Below, piece by piece: positions 16,573 through 23,934 of a DNA stretch of 23,934 nt. Each line of letters starts with the position of its first letter. Positions within the stretch are counted from its first letter, which is position 1. Source of the DNA: JAFIHK01 sp041441455 (GTDB taxonomy: Bacteria > Bacteroidota > Bacteroidia > Bacteroidales > UBA932); contig JASDTB010000039.1 of assembly GCA_041441455.1 (NCBI GenBank), positions 1 to 23,934 of the forward strand. Direction: 5' to 3'. A program made the position numbers and the translations under genes. The notes under the pieces are model-generated. The model was not told where the DNA came from. It saw only the letters and a program-made list of their open reading frames with translations, and did not search any database.

Positions 16573-17577
16573 ATGGATAGATTTATCGAAGATAAAGTCG
16601 AGGTGATTGTAGATCAGATGAACAAATATGGAAAACAGAGAGTTCCATTTTTGTTCGGGTTTGATTTTGAGTTAGAAAATGGGTTTTTTTCGTCTTCTCC
16701 TGATGAGTGTAAACACCTTTTATTCAAAGTTCCTGGATATTCAAATTTTAAATTAGAATGTAAAAAAAGTGAATTAAAATGTAGTTCTGCATTGGAAATT
16801 GAAAATTTCATCTCAAGGGGTGATTACCAAAAGAAATTCGAAAAAGTGATGAACGGCATTTCAAGAGGAGACTCTTATTTACTCAACTTAACACTAAAGA
16901 CGCCGATTCAGTTAAACATATCGTTTGATAATATTTTTACATATTCAGACTCAATGTATTCGGTTTTATTTAAAAATCGATTTGTCTGTTTTAGCCCAGA
17001 GAGGTTTGTGAAGATTGAAAATGGATATATATTTTCAAATCCAATGAAAGGGACGATGTCTGCTGAGATTGAAAACGCATTGAATATTTTATCCTCTGAT
17101 TATAAAGAAAACTGCGAACACAATACAATTGTTGACTTGATAAGAAATGATATTGGAATTATTTCAGAATCGGTCTCAGTGCCAAAATTTAAATACATTG
17201 ATCGAATAAAGACTTCATATGGAGATATATATCAGATGAGCTCTGAGGTTATGGGCAAGTTAAAACAGGGTTATGAAGATAATTTGGGCAACCTAATTTT
17301 TTCATTATTGCCTGCTGGTTCGGTCTCTGGTGCTCCTAAAAAGTCTACTATAAGGATTATTAAAGATAGTGAAGGGGAGAAGAGAGGGTATTATACTGGT
17401 ATTTTTGGTTATTATGATGGATTTAGCCTTGATTCTTGTGTCTTGATAAGATATATCGAGGCCATTGAAGATAAGTTTTTTTATAGAAGTGGGGGAGGCA
17501 TAACAATTAACAGTGACTTAGATATGGAACGTGAAGAGGCTTTCAGCAAAATTTATTTACCATTCAAAGATAATTAA
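16573..17577 (+). CDS. pabB: Aminodeoxychorismate synthase component I
   Basis: A 334-residue chorismate-binding enzyme that, with PabA, converts chorismate and ammonia to 4-amino-4-deoxychorismate. The start is the ATG at 16573 (MDRFIEDKVEV); an earlier in-frame ATG at 16480 lies inside pabA. The domain shows SPER (141-144), the PabB-specific NPMKGTM with Lys159, DLIRND (188-193), LPAGSVSGAPK (246-256), GYYTG (272-276) and RSGGGIT (305-311). The P-x-K-G-T lysine separates PabB from TrpE, which has Ala at this site. It is over 100 residues shorter than E. coli PabB (453) because the N-terminal domain is reduced, as in other Bacteroidota. It is first in a four-gene operon. Confidence 0.9.
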   Translation: MDRFIEDKVEVIVDQMNKYGKQRVPFLFGFDFELENGFFSSSPDECKHLLFKVPGYSNFKLECKKSELKCSSALEIENFISRGDYQKKFEKVMNGISRGDSYLLNLTLKTPIQLNISFDNIFTYSDSMYSVLFKNRFVCFSPERFVKIENGYIFSNPMKGTMSAEIENALNILSSDYKENCEHNTIVDLIRNDIGIISESVSVPKFKYIDRIKTSYGDIYQMSSEVMGKLKQGYEDNLGNLIFSLLPAGSVSGAPKKSTIRIIKDSEGEKRGYYTGIFGYYDGFSLDSCVLIRYIEAIEDKFFYRSGGGITINSDLDMEREEAFSKIYLPFKDN

Positions 17578-17579
17578 AG

Positions 17580-18182
17580 ATGTATTTTGAATCTATAATG
17601 ATCTATCAGGGTATCGTTTCCAATCAAGAATATCATTTGGAAAGGATATGCAGATCATTAGGTAAATCTGGATCGTCTGATGATAAAATCATTGGTGCAA
17701 TTAGATCTGAAATTAATAATATTGATAAATTTTATGGAGATATATGTAAGTTAAGGGTCATTTATGATAATTCTGGCTTTATTAGTAAAGAGATAGTCCC
17801 TTATACTTATAAAAAAACATCATCTCTTAAAATAGTTCGCTGTAATAATATAGAATATGACAAAAAGTATGTTGATAGATCCAGGCTTGATGACTTGTTT
17901 AGTAAAAGAGGTGAATCTGATGATATTATAATTGTCAAAGAGGGGTTGGTTACGGACTCTTCGTATACAAATATAGTATTGGAAAAGGATGGTTTCTTAT
18001 TCACTCCATCAACTCCTTTATTGCGTGGAACGAAGAGAGAGAAACTTATAAGAGAAGGCATAATTATTGAGAAAAAAATACATATAGATAGCCTATCTGA
18101 TTATAAAAGGATATTTCTAATCAATGCTTTTAGAGATATTAATTTTGATAATTATGTAGATATTAAAAATATAAATTATTGA
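17580..18182 (+). CDS. pabC: Aminodeoxychorismate lyase-like, class IV aminotransferase fold
   Basis: A 200-residue PLP protein of the class IV aminotransferase fold, which would split aminodeoxychorismate into p-aminobenzoate and pyruvate. The likely PLP lysine is Lys96 in KKYVDRSRL (95-103), matching the KxxxR pattern of the family. EGLVTDSSYTNI (121-132) is the conserved cofactor-ring segment and FTPSTPLLRGTKR (141-153) is the phosphate-side loop. It is shorter than E. coli PabC (269), mostly at the N-terminus. It starts 2 bases after pabB, which supports the folate role over D-amino acid or branched-chain transamination. The stop is 2 bases before the next gene. Confidence 0.84.
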   Translation: MYFESIMIYQGIVSNQEYHLERICRSLGKSGSSDDKIIGAIRSEINNIDKFYGDICKLRVIYDNSGFISKEIVPYTYKKTSSLKIVRCNNIEYDKKYVDRSRLDDLFSKRGESDDIIIVKEGLVTDSSYTNIVLEKDGFLFTPSTPLLRGTKREKLIREGIIIEKKIHIDSLSDYKRIFLINAFRDINFDNYVDIKNINY

Positions 18183-18184
18183 AG

Positions 18185-18871
18185 ATGTTGTTTATTAACC
18201 AAAATACAATTCTCTGCGACATTGTAGAAGATAATCCCAATCTAATTCCAGTTCTTGCAAGATTCGGGATAAGATTAGGATTGGGCGATAAGAGTGTAAA
18301 GCAAATTTGTAATGAGTACAATATTAATGACGATTTTTTTATTGTCATGGTCAATACTTATATGAATGAACACTACTTTCCAGAATCTAAGGTTAAGAGT
18401 TTTAATATAAATGATATATTGCTGTATTTGGAGAGGTCTAATTCGTATTATTTGGGAGCAATGCTACCAAATATTGAAAGTCATCTAAATGCGTTTATTA
18501 ATACCAGCAAGAATCAAAACGAAAAAGTTGAATCGATTATAAAACTTTTCGAAAATTTTAAAAAAAGGTTATCTGCCCAAATTGATGAAGATTCTTATTT
18601 TTTTCCTCAATTTCGTCTAATTGCTTCTAAAGAATCAGAGATGGCATCATTTGATATAAATTCATATAAAGAAGATAATGAGGATTTTGTAATGCTATTG
18701 CATGAAATTAAACATATTATGACAAAGTACCTTAAAGGGGCATTTAATGATAATTTATGTCATGCTGTTTTATTCTCTTTACATTCTTTAGAGAAGGATA
18801 TGGTTCAAAATCTGAGAATTAGAAGTAGAATATTATTTCCGGTCGTAAGTAATTTTAGACTTGTCAAATAA
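18185..18871 (+). CDS. DUF542 + degenerate hemerythrin-like protein
   Basis: A 228-residue protein resembling the ScdA/RIC di-iron repair family: a DUF542-like N-terminus (VEDNPNLIPVLARFGIRLG, 14-32), then a helical hemerythrin-like domain (about 78-222). Normal DUF542 has a Cys-Cys pair in FCCGG; here the site reads RLGLG. Normal hemerythrin ligands are mostly missing by motif position: Asn86 and Ala131 replace His, and the last HxxxE pair reads Asn209/Arg213. Glu135 and His173 remain (DEDSYFFP, LLHEIKHI). It may therefore be a former oxygen/NO or iron-repair protein used as a sensor or scaffold. The ATG at 18185 is preferred to the TTG two codons earlier. It is tightly joined to pabC before and the LuxR-type gene after it (TAATG overlap). 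Function inferred. Confidence 0.72.
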   Translation: MLFINQNTILCDIVEDNPNLIPVLARFGIRLGLGDKSVKQICNEYNINDDFFIVMVNTYMNEHYFPESKVKSFNINDILLYLERSNSYYLGAMLPNIESHLNAFINTSKNQNEKVESIIKLFENFKKRLSAQIDEDSYFFPQFRLIASKESEMASFDINSYKEDNEDFVMLLHEIKHIMTKYLKGAFNDNLCHAVLFSLHSLEKDMVQNLRIRSRILFPVVSNFRLVK

Positions 18872-19431
18872 TGAGACAGACTAAAAAGGTTGCTGTTTTT
18901 TGCTCAGATACGTTGAGGGCAATGGGTATTCAAAATATCCTTTCATCCTATTTCTCTCCGATAGAAATTGCCAATTTTGAGGAATTTCCATTAAATTTCA
19001 AAGATTTAACTAGTTTCGACTATTTTATTGTTGAAAACAAAGTGTTTTGTGAATCATTGGATTTCTTTATCCCTAGGCGGCAATCTACATTGATTTTGAC
19101 TGATGGGGCAAAAGGTATCTCTTCTAATACTCTTCCGTCATTTTGCTCAATAGAAGAGATTATATCTATTCTTGATGAATTTTTTCATACAAGCAAAGAG
19201 AGCAAAAAAGGAGAGGACAAACAATTGTCCTCTCGTGAAATTGAGGTTCTGAAATTAGTTGTAAAGGGTAATATTAATAAAGAGATTGCTGATATTTTAT
19301 CAATTAGCTTTAACACTGTTCTAACTCATAGAAAAAACATATCGTCGAAGCTAGGGATAAAGTCAGTAACTGGTCTTACATTTTATGCTTATATGAATGG
19401 TTATGTCTCTTCTGATGACATTCGATATTAA
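18871..19431 (+). CDS. LuxR-type regulator with pseudo-receiver domain
   Basis: A 186-residue DNA-binding regulator. Residues about 5-103 have a receiver-like pattern (VAVFCSDTLRAMGIQNIL; FDYFIVEN; TLILTDG), but the strand where the phosphorylated Asp should lie reads IVEN (Glu55-Asn56). Phosphorylation control of the usual type is therefore unlikely. A charged linker (KESKKGEDK) leads to a clear LuxR/GerE helix-turn-helix, LSSREIEVLKLVVKGNINKEIA (119-140) and ISFNTVLTHRKNISSKLGI (145-163). It begins on the last base of the upstream stop (TAATG), so it is co-translated with the hemerythrin-like protein, its probable partner. Its 3' end overlaps the convergent TonB receptor gene by 56 bases. 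Targets are unknown; the adjacent folate or heme genes are candidates. Confidence 0.82.
   Translation: MRQTKKVAVFCSDTLRAMGIQNILSSYFSPIEIANFEEFPLNFKDLTSFDYFIVENKVFCESLDFFIPRRQSTLILTDGAKGISSNTLPSFCSIEEIISILDEFFHTSKESKKGEDKQLSSREIEVLKLVVKGNINKEIADILSISFNTVLTHRKNISSKLGIKSVTGLTFYAYMNGYVSSDDIRY
19204..19234 (-). terminator. Intrinsic terminator of heme-receptor operon, inside LuxR-type gene
   Basis: GAGAGGACAA (19211-19220) and TTGTCCTCTC (19225-19234) form a perfect 10-base stem with an ACAA loop. Read on the reverse strand, the stem is followed by C and six T residues (the A run 19204-19209). It lies 142 bases past the receptor stop codon, the right distance and orientation to end the hmu-like transcript. 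On the forward strand it lies in the linker of the LuxR-type protein, with no U run after it. Confidence 0.72.
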
Positions 19432-21325
19432 AGCCTGCAGAAATATAAAATGTAATTCCTTTTGAAATACCTGAATTAAAATTTATAATTTCTGGTTTAT
19501 AATTGAATAGATTATCTATTCCAGTTTTTATAGACATAAATTCAAAGACTCTTCCATAAATTCCAATATTCCACATTGAATAAGCCGGATATGTAGAAAT
19601 CTGAGCAGCCCCGGTTTCTTGATGAACTGAATATGTATCTACTGCCGAGTAAATTCTTCCCCCTAATGAAATATTAATGTCCTTTTTAAATAGTCTAAAG
19701 TCTCTGTCTATTTTTAATAATAATATATGTGGTCGAACAGAGGATGTATTTAAACCATTGATTGTTTGCCAATCTTTCACAAATGAATAATTAGCTTTTA
19801 GGGAAGTCTTATCATCAATAATGTATCTTATGTTAACATCAGCGCCAGAGACAGTAGCCCTTTCGAAGTTTCTATAAAAGACGGTGTCTTGTGTATTATT
19901 CCAAACAGTAGAAATTTTGTCTGTTATTATGTTATGATATACGTTTAAACTAACATTAAGACTTCTTGTGATATATTCTCCTGAAGCTGAGAAATTGTGA
20001 CTTTTTTCTGGAGTTAGATTATTGTTCCCCATTAATTGGAAAAATCCTTGGTGACTCCAATCAGTGTGCAGTTCTTTAAGAGATGGTGCTCTATAACCAG
20101 ATGCGTATCCAACTCTGTATGAGAAGGCTCCTGATTTATATAAGATTGATATTTTAGGACTTATCTTAGATTTGTATTGATTGTTATAATCAAATCTTAA
20201 TCCTGCTTGTAATCGCAAGTTATCTTTGAGTTCAACATCATCTTGAGCATAAACTGATAAGCTATTATTGCTGTAATAACTATTATTTTTAAATTGATAA
20301 GTTGACAATTCTTCGTGAATTAGCTCCAAACCAGTAGTTAAAGAGTGTTTTCCATCTTTATATAAATACAGGATTCTTGGATTTTGAATAGTATTTGAAT
20401 AGTTCATATCTTTCTTGCCCAATAAAATATATTTATTGAACTTATCATAATCGTCTATACTATAAGATATTTCAACCTTGCTTTTTTTGTCCGCATCTAC
20501 ACTTGCTTTTATTAGCAGATTCTTGTCTCGATATATATCATGCATAATTTTTCCGACATCTCCAGCATTGAACCTTTCATGATTATAATATCCTCCTTTT
20601 AGAGAGATTGTAGCAATCTTTTTTATGTTGAATTGGATCTTTTGATCAATATTTACATTCTTAAAACCTTCAGACTCGTAAATTGAAGGAGGGGTTGTAT
20701 TGTTGGGTAGAAAATATTCGTCTTTTTTTCTGAATGAAAAGTTTGTACTTCCCTCAATACTCTTTGTTTTATAATTTATACCAGAAAAGTATTTTTGGTT
20801 TCCATCAGTAGTAAGATCTCCTTTTAATGTAATATTAAGTGGAGATGATGCATTTTTAGTAATAATATTTATTACTCCAGCTACAGCACCAGAACCATAC
20901 AGTGTAGACATTCCTCCTCTAACTATCTCGATTTTTTCTATATTATCTAGATTAATTCTATTAAAATCAGGATTACTTCTTGAGGTTTCTCCAGCAAGTC
21001 TCTCTCCATCTATGAGAATAAGGATGTAGTTTGATCCTAGTCCTTGGAATGTAATGTTGTTAGTAACGCCCTCCGTTTGCGTGAATTCAAGCCCTGGAAT
21101 TTCATCTTGCAAAAGGCTCATCAATGATTGACCGGAGTGTTTTGTAATGTCGGTTTTTGAGATTACTCTTGTTATTACTGGAATATCTTTGAGAAATCTA
21201 GCTGATCTAGATGCTGTTACAACAATTTCATTTAGGTTTCTCGCCTCTTTTTTTGTGCTGTCAACTGTTTTGACAGTGTCTATATTGTTGATAAAAAGGA
21301 GGGTAGATAATAATGTTACTAACAT
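19376..21325 (-). CDS. TonB-dependent outer-membrane receptor, HmuR-like (heme)
   Basis: A 649-residue TonB-dependent receptor, an outer-membrane beta-barrel that imports a ligand using energy from TonB. A short hydrophobic N-terminus (LVTLLSTLLF) acts as signal. NEIVVTASR (32-40) begins the plug, which continues through GLGSNYILILIDGERL and VRGGMSTLYGSGAVAGVINI (135-154); the barrel follows. YRAP at 411-414 and NNNL at 434-437 match the YRAP and NPDL motifs of heme receptors such as Porphyromonas HmuR, and His425 falls between them at the same offset as the heme-ligand His of HmuR. It lies 5 bases after a HmuY-family gene. The barrel ends at about residue 634; the last 15 residues (ECHQKRHNHSYKHKM) are an added tail read from the antisense of the LuxR-type gene. 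Confidence 0.87.
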   Translation of the reverse strand: MLVTLLSTLLFINNIDTVKTVDSTKKEARNLNEIVVTASRSARFLKDIPVITRVISKTDITKHSGQSLMSLLQDEIPGLEFTQTEGVTNNITFQGLGSNYILILIDGERLAGETSRSNPDFNRINLDNIEKIEIVRGGMSTLYGSGAVAGVINIITKNASSPLNITLKGDLTTDGNQKYFSGINYKTKSIEGSTNFSFRKKDEYFLPNNTTPPSIYESEGFKNVNIDQKIQFNIKKIATISLKGGYYNHERFNAGDVGKIMHDIYRDKNLLIKASVDADKKSKVEISYSIDDYDKFNKYILLGKKDMNYSNTIQNPRILYLYKDGKHSLTTGLELIHEELSTYQFKNNSYYSNNSLSVYAQDDVELKDNLRLQAGLRFDYNNQYKSKISPKISILYKSGAFSYRVGYASGYRAPSLKELHTDWSHQGFFQLMGNNNLTPEKSHNFSASGEYITRSLNVSLNVYHNIITDKISTVWNNTQDTVFYRNFERATVSGADVNIRYIIDDKTSLKANYSFVKDWQTINGLNTSSVRPHILLLKIDRDFRLFKKDINISLGGRIYSAVDTYSVHQETGAAQISTYPAYSMWNIGIYGRVFEFMSIKTGIDNLFNYKPEIINFNSGISKGITFYISAGFNIECHQKRHNHSYKHKM

Positions 21326-21330
21326 ACAAT

Positions 21331-21930
21331 TTAGTTAATTGGGTATAAGTATTCAAATGTTACAAAGCCTTTGACTGCTGTCTCGTTCATGTACGACTTA
21401 AATTTTATTGCGCCTAATTTTCCAGAAGCACTCTTTACTAAGAATATTTTATCACTCATATTGTAACCAGGAGGTATTGTCGACATATTGACTACCATCC
21501 ATTTACATAATTCCGGATTTGCTGGTACATCAACTCTTTGTTCTGGACCTTGTGTCATATCAGGTGTCTTCATATATGTCTTGATTAGTACATTTGATTT
21601 AAATTGACTCTCTTGCATGTTTGAAATGATTAAATTTTTGTCAAGAGATGTTAATTCTGACATGTATGCAGACCCATTTCCTTTTCCTGCTATTCCTCCA
21701 TTTGTTTTTACATCCCATCTATGGAATGCGATATCCCATTCTAGACTCTCTTCGGGGTTTACTGGAGTTTCAATAATTCCATTTAAGAAGCTAAAATATA
21801 TCCATTTGTCATATTGTCTTACATCGAGAGAAACCGATGCTTGTTTTGTAGGTTGAATAGTTAATTCCTCTTTTGAACAGGATAGTAGAAGAACTGAAAT
21901 AAGAACTAATAAGAGATAGGATCTTTTCAT
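21331..21930 (-). CDS. HmuY-family heme-binding lipoprotein
   Basis: A 199-residue lipoprotein of the HmuY family, which takes heme from host or environmental proteins and hands it to a TonB receptor. The start is taken as the ATG at 21930, giving a classic signal peptide (MKRSYLLLVLISVLLLS) and Cys18; an in-frame ATG at 21972 would put a non-signal stretch in front. The diagnostic core WDIAFHRWDVKTNGG follows, then GKGNGSAYMSE, as in HmuY proteins. Several Met and one His in this region could be axial ligands; homologs use either. It is directly upstream of the receptor in one operon. The promoter could not be placed with confidence, but the region before 21930 is AT-rich and includes a near match TTTCTTTG (21950 to 21943). 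Confidence 0.84.
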   Translation of the reverse strand: MKRSYLLLVLISVLLLSCSKEELTIQPTKQASVSLDVRQYDKWIYFSFLNGIIETPVNPEESLEWDIAFHRWDVKTNGGIAGKGNGSAYMSELTSLDKNLIISNMQESQFKSNVLIKTYMKTPDMTQGPEQRVDVPANPELCKWMVVNMSTIPPGYNMSDKIFLVKSASGKLGAIKFKSYMNETAVKGFVTFEYLYPIN

Positions 21931-22057
21931 ATTTTTTGTTGCAAAGAAACAATGAAACAGATTTACCTTCAATCGCTATTTATAGTGATTTTCTTGATAG
22001 GGCTTACTTTTATAGAATATTTCTTATTTTTACCTTCAAATTCAAACAACCTAAACA

Positions 22058-23934
22058 ATGAAAAATACAAAGGGAAATTTGCTGAGAAGAATTTTTCAGC
22101 TTTCTGTTATCGCTCTCATGATTATCGTTTTGTCAGAAATTTTGGGAAACACAAAAAGTGATCCAGAATCTTTTTGTCCATTCGGTGGGGCTCAGGCTTT
22201 TACGTCATATCTGGTAAATGGCAATATGGCTTGCGCTATGACCATGATGCAAATTGTAATGTCTGCAGCTTTAGTCCTTGCAATAATACTGTTCAGTAAA
22301 TTATTCTGCTCATATTTATGCCCTATTGGATTAGTAACAGAATATCTCGATAAAGCGAGAGTTGCGCTAAAAATTAAAACCTTTGAAATAAAAACTGGCT
22401 CTATTTTAGATAGGATATTAAGAATTACAAAGTATTTATTACTATTTATTATTTTCTATTATTCGGTATCATCATCTGAACTTTTTTGCAAGAAATTTGA
22501 CCCGTATTATGCAATTGCAACAGGACTTGATGGAGAGATTTCTGTATGGATGACTCTTACCTCAATTTATCTGCTTGTCTTTGGTGGATTCTTTATTAAA
22601 ATGTTTTGGTGCAAATACATTTGTCCATTAGGGGCAATGAGTAATATTTTCAAATATATAGTAGTTGTTGCAATAGTTGCTGGTACATATGTAGGGCTAA
22701 ATTTATTTGGTGTTCAAATTCACTGGCTATATATATTAGGTGCCTTGTTGACTATTAGTTATCTTCTTGAAATAATTTTCCTTAAATCCAGATATGCCCC
22801 ATTCTTTAAGATTACAAGAGATGAAAATACTTGCACAAATTGTAATGAATGCGATAAATCTTGTCCTTATAGCATTAAAATTTCCGAGTCAAAAAGAGTT
22901 GACCATATAGATTGTAACCTCTGTGGAGATTGTATAAATTCATGTTCTCAGAAAGCTCTTTCAATTAATAGATCGAAAAAGTTCAAATTTCTTCCCCCAA
23001 TTGTAATCGTATTGCTTTTTGCAGCTGCCATGTATATTGGGTCTATTTGGGAGCTTCCAATGCTTACAGATATGTGGGCTGATGAAACAAAAATTGAAAA
23101 ACTCAAGGAACATGAAATAAGAGGACTTAGATCGATAAATTGCTATGGTACATCTAAAGTATTTGCTGAGCAGCTTAGAGAGATCCATGGAATATATGGA
23201 GTTCAAACATTTACAGAACACCAAAAAGTAAAGATTTTTTACGATCCTAACGAGATTTCTAAAGATGAAATTGAAGAGTCTATTTATACTCCTGCTAAAT
23301 TCAAAATTTCTAATCCTCCTAAGGATGTAGAAAAGATAAAAATCATAACTGTAAGAGCAGAAAACATGTATGATAGAATGGATCCAAATTATTTTGGGAT
23401 TCAACTTAGATTAACAGAAAGAGGTTACTATGGATTAGAAACTGAGTTTGCTCACCCTTTAATCATAAGATTATTCCTTGATATTAATGAACCAATTGAT
23501 GAAAGATTTATTAAGGAAATATTAGAGATGAGAGAGCTACAGATGCCTGTTCATGGAGGAAAAACTAAGAAAATTGATGTTGATTTCAAATTTATTTCGT
23601 TAGAAGCTAAAGTAGATACAATTTCTAGACGTGAATTTATGGTTCGTCAATTTAAAGCATACTCTTCTAGATACAAGGATAATAATGAAAAGTGGGGTAC
23701 TAAAGATGAGGCAATTTATGAACTTGAAATGCCTGGCCTAGATAAACCAGTTCTTGCTAAAACGATTCCTTTTTTATCAAGTTATCTTTCATTAAATGAT
23801 GGATTTCTAGGTATAAATACTTACATGAGAGAGGACGATATGCCATGTATCCAAATCTTCTTCTCCAAAAAAGCGCTAAACGAAGAACAAATTTGGAAGG
23901 TTCTAACAAGAGAAGATTGGAAAATAAAACAGAA
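22058..23934 (+). CDS. Membrane 4Fe-4S protein with ferredoxin-fold repeats, 3' end outside window
   Basis: At least 625 residues, starting at MKNTKGNLLRR; the frame is open to the window end. The N-terminal half is a multi-helix membrane part of the NapH/CcoG/NosR type with CPFGG (40-44), CSYLCPIGL (84-92) and CKYICPLGAM (185-194), usually cluster-binding or structural Cys loops. Two 4Fe-4S motifs follow, CTNCNECDKSCP (259-270) and CNLCGDCINSC (286-296). After a last helix (about 310-330), the soluble C-terminus holds an HMA-like ferredoxin-fold repeat: SINCYGTSKVFAEQLREIHG to ISKDEIEESI (359-410). Two weaker copies lie near 444-491 (YYGLETEF) and 567-617 (GFLGINTY). The HMA metal motif has only Cys362. 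It is divergent from the HmuY gene, suggesting a role in heme or iron handling after uptake, as electron donor or metal carrier. This is inference. Confidence 0.82.
   Translation, partial: MKNTKGNLLRRIFQLSVIALMIIVLSEILGNTKSDPESFCPFGGAQAFTSYLVNGNMACAMTMMQIVMSAALVLAIILFSKLFCSYLCPIGLVTEYLDKARVALKIKTFEIKTGSILDRILRITKYLLLFIIFYYSVSSSELFCKKFDPYYAIATGLDGEISVWMTLTSIYLLVFGGFFIKMFWCKYICPLGAMSNIFKYIVVVAIVAGTYVGLNLFGVQIHWLYILGALLTISYLLEIIFLKSRYAPFFKITRDENTCTNCNECDKSCPYSIKISESKRVDHIDCNLCGDCINSCSQKALSINRSKKFKFLPPIVIVLLFAAAMYIGSIWELPMLTDMWADETKIEKLKEHEIRGLRSINCYGTSKVFAEQLREIHGIYGVQTFTEHQKVKIFYDPNEISKDEIEESIYTPAKFKISNPPKDVEKIKIITVRAENMYDRMDPNYFGIQLRLTERGYYGLETEFAHPLIIRLFLDINEPIDERFIKEILEMRELQMPVHGGKTKKIDVDFKFISLEAKVDTISRREFMVRQFKAYSSRYKDNNEKWGTKDEAIYELEMPGLDKPVLAKTIPFLSSYLSLNDGFLGINTYMREDDMPCIQIFFSKKALNEEQIWKVLTREDWKIKQ

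Noticed and set aside
21952..22161. Small forward ORF of 69 residues with a hydrophobic N-terminal stretch between the HmuY gene and the Fe-S gene
   Set aside because: Its second half lies out of frame inside the Fe-S protein coding sequence and has no recognizable feature. The hydrophobic first 30 residues are what AT-rich sequence often gives, so a leader peptide is possible but not supported.

Overview
The window looks like chromosomal DNA of an anaerobic Bacteroidota species, most likely order Bacteroidales. It is AT-rich. Genes lack clear Shine-Dalgarno sites and follow each other within 0-5 bases. Several intergenic regions carry the Bacteroides-type promoter -7 box TAnnTTTG. The gene families (LruC-domain lipoproteins, HmuY, polysaccharide genes, a short PabB/PabC pair) are typical of that group. 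No tRNA, rRNA, CRISPR array, transposase or phage gene was seen, and no gap between genes exceeds about 160 bases.

Region 1 (1-5397) is the end of a surface polysaccharide locus. Three glycosyltransferases read forward (1-2969; the first is cut by the window edge). A polysaccharide pyruvyl transferase and a flippase read in reverse (2984-5397) and converge on them. Region 2 (5416-9141) is a reverse-strand operon of two lipoproteins with LruC domains, joined by a TAATG stop/start overlap. It has a good candidate promoter and a strong intrinsic terminator. The second protein is a large version of the first with a long repeat-rich insert.

Region 3 (9183-15911) is a complete drug- or solute-efflux operon: TetR regulator, TolC-like outer-membrane channel, HlyD-like lipoprotein adaptor, two ABC ATPases and two ABC-2 permeases. 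Except for TolC it matches the E. coli CecR/YbhGFSR set, with YbhF split into two genes. The two ATPases have complementary defects that fall in one of the two ATP sites.

Region 4 (15975-19431) makes p-aminobenzoate for folate. pabA reads in reverse and pabB-pabC forward from a compact divergent promoter region. Two regulatory-looking genes are fused to the forward operon without gaps: a DUF542/hemerythrin-like protein that has lost most of its metal ligands, and a LuxR-type regulator with a receiver-like domain lacking the usual aspartate. This pairing is the best candidate for an undescribed system in the window.

Region 5 (19376-23934) is a heme-uptake locus: a HmuY-family lipoprotein and a HmuR-like TonB-dependent receptor on the reverse strand, and divergently a membrane iron-sulfur protein with ferredoxin-fold repeats, cut by the window end. 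The receptor gene runs 56 bases into the 3' end of the LuxR-type gene, and its likely transcription terminator lies inside the LuxR-type coding sequence.
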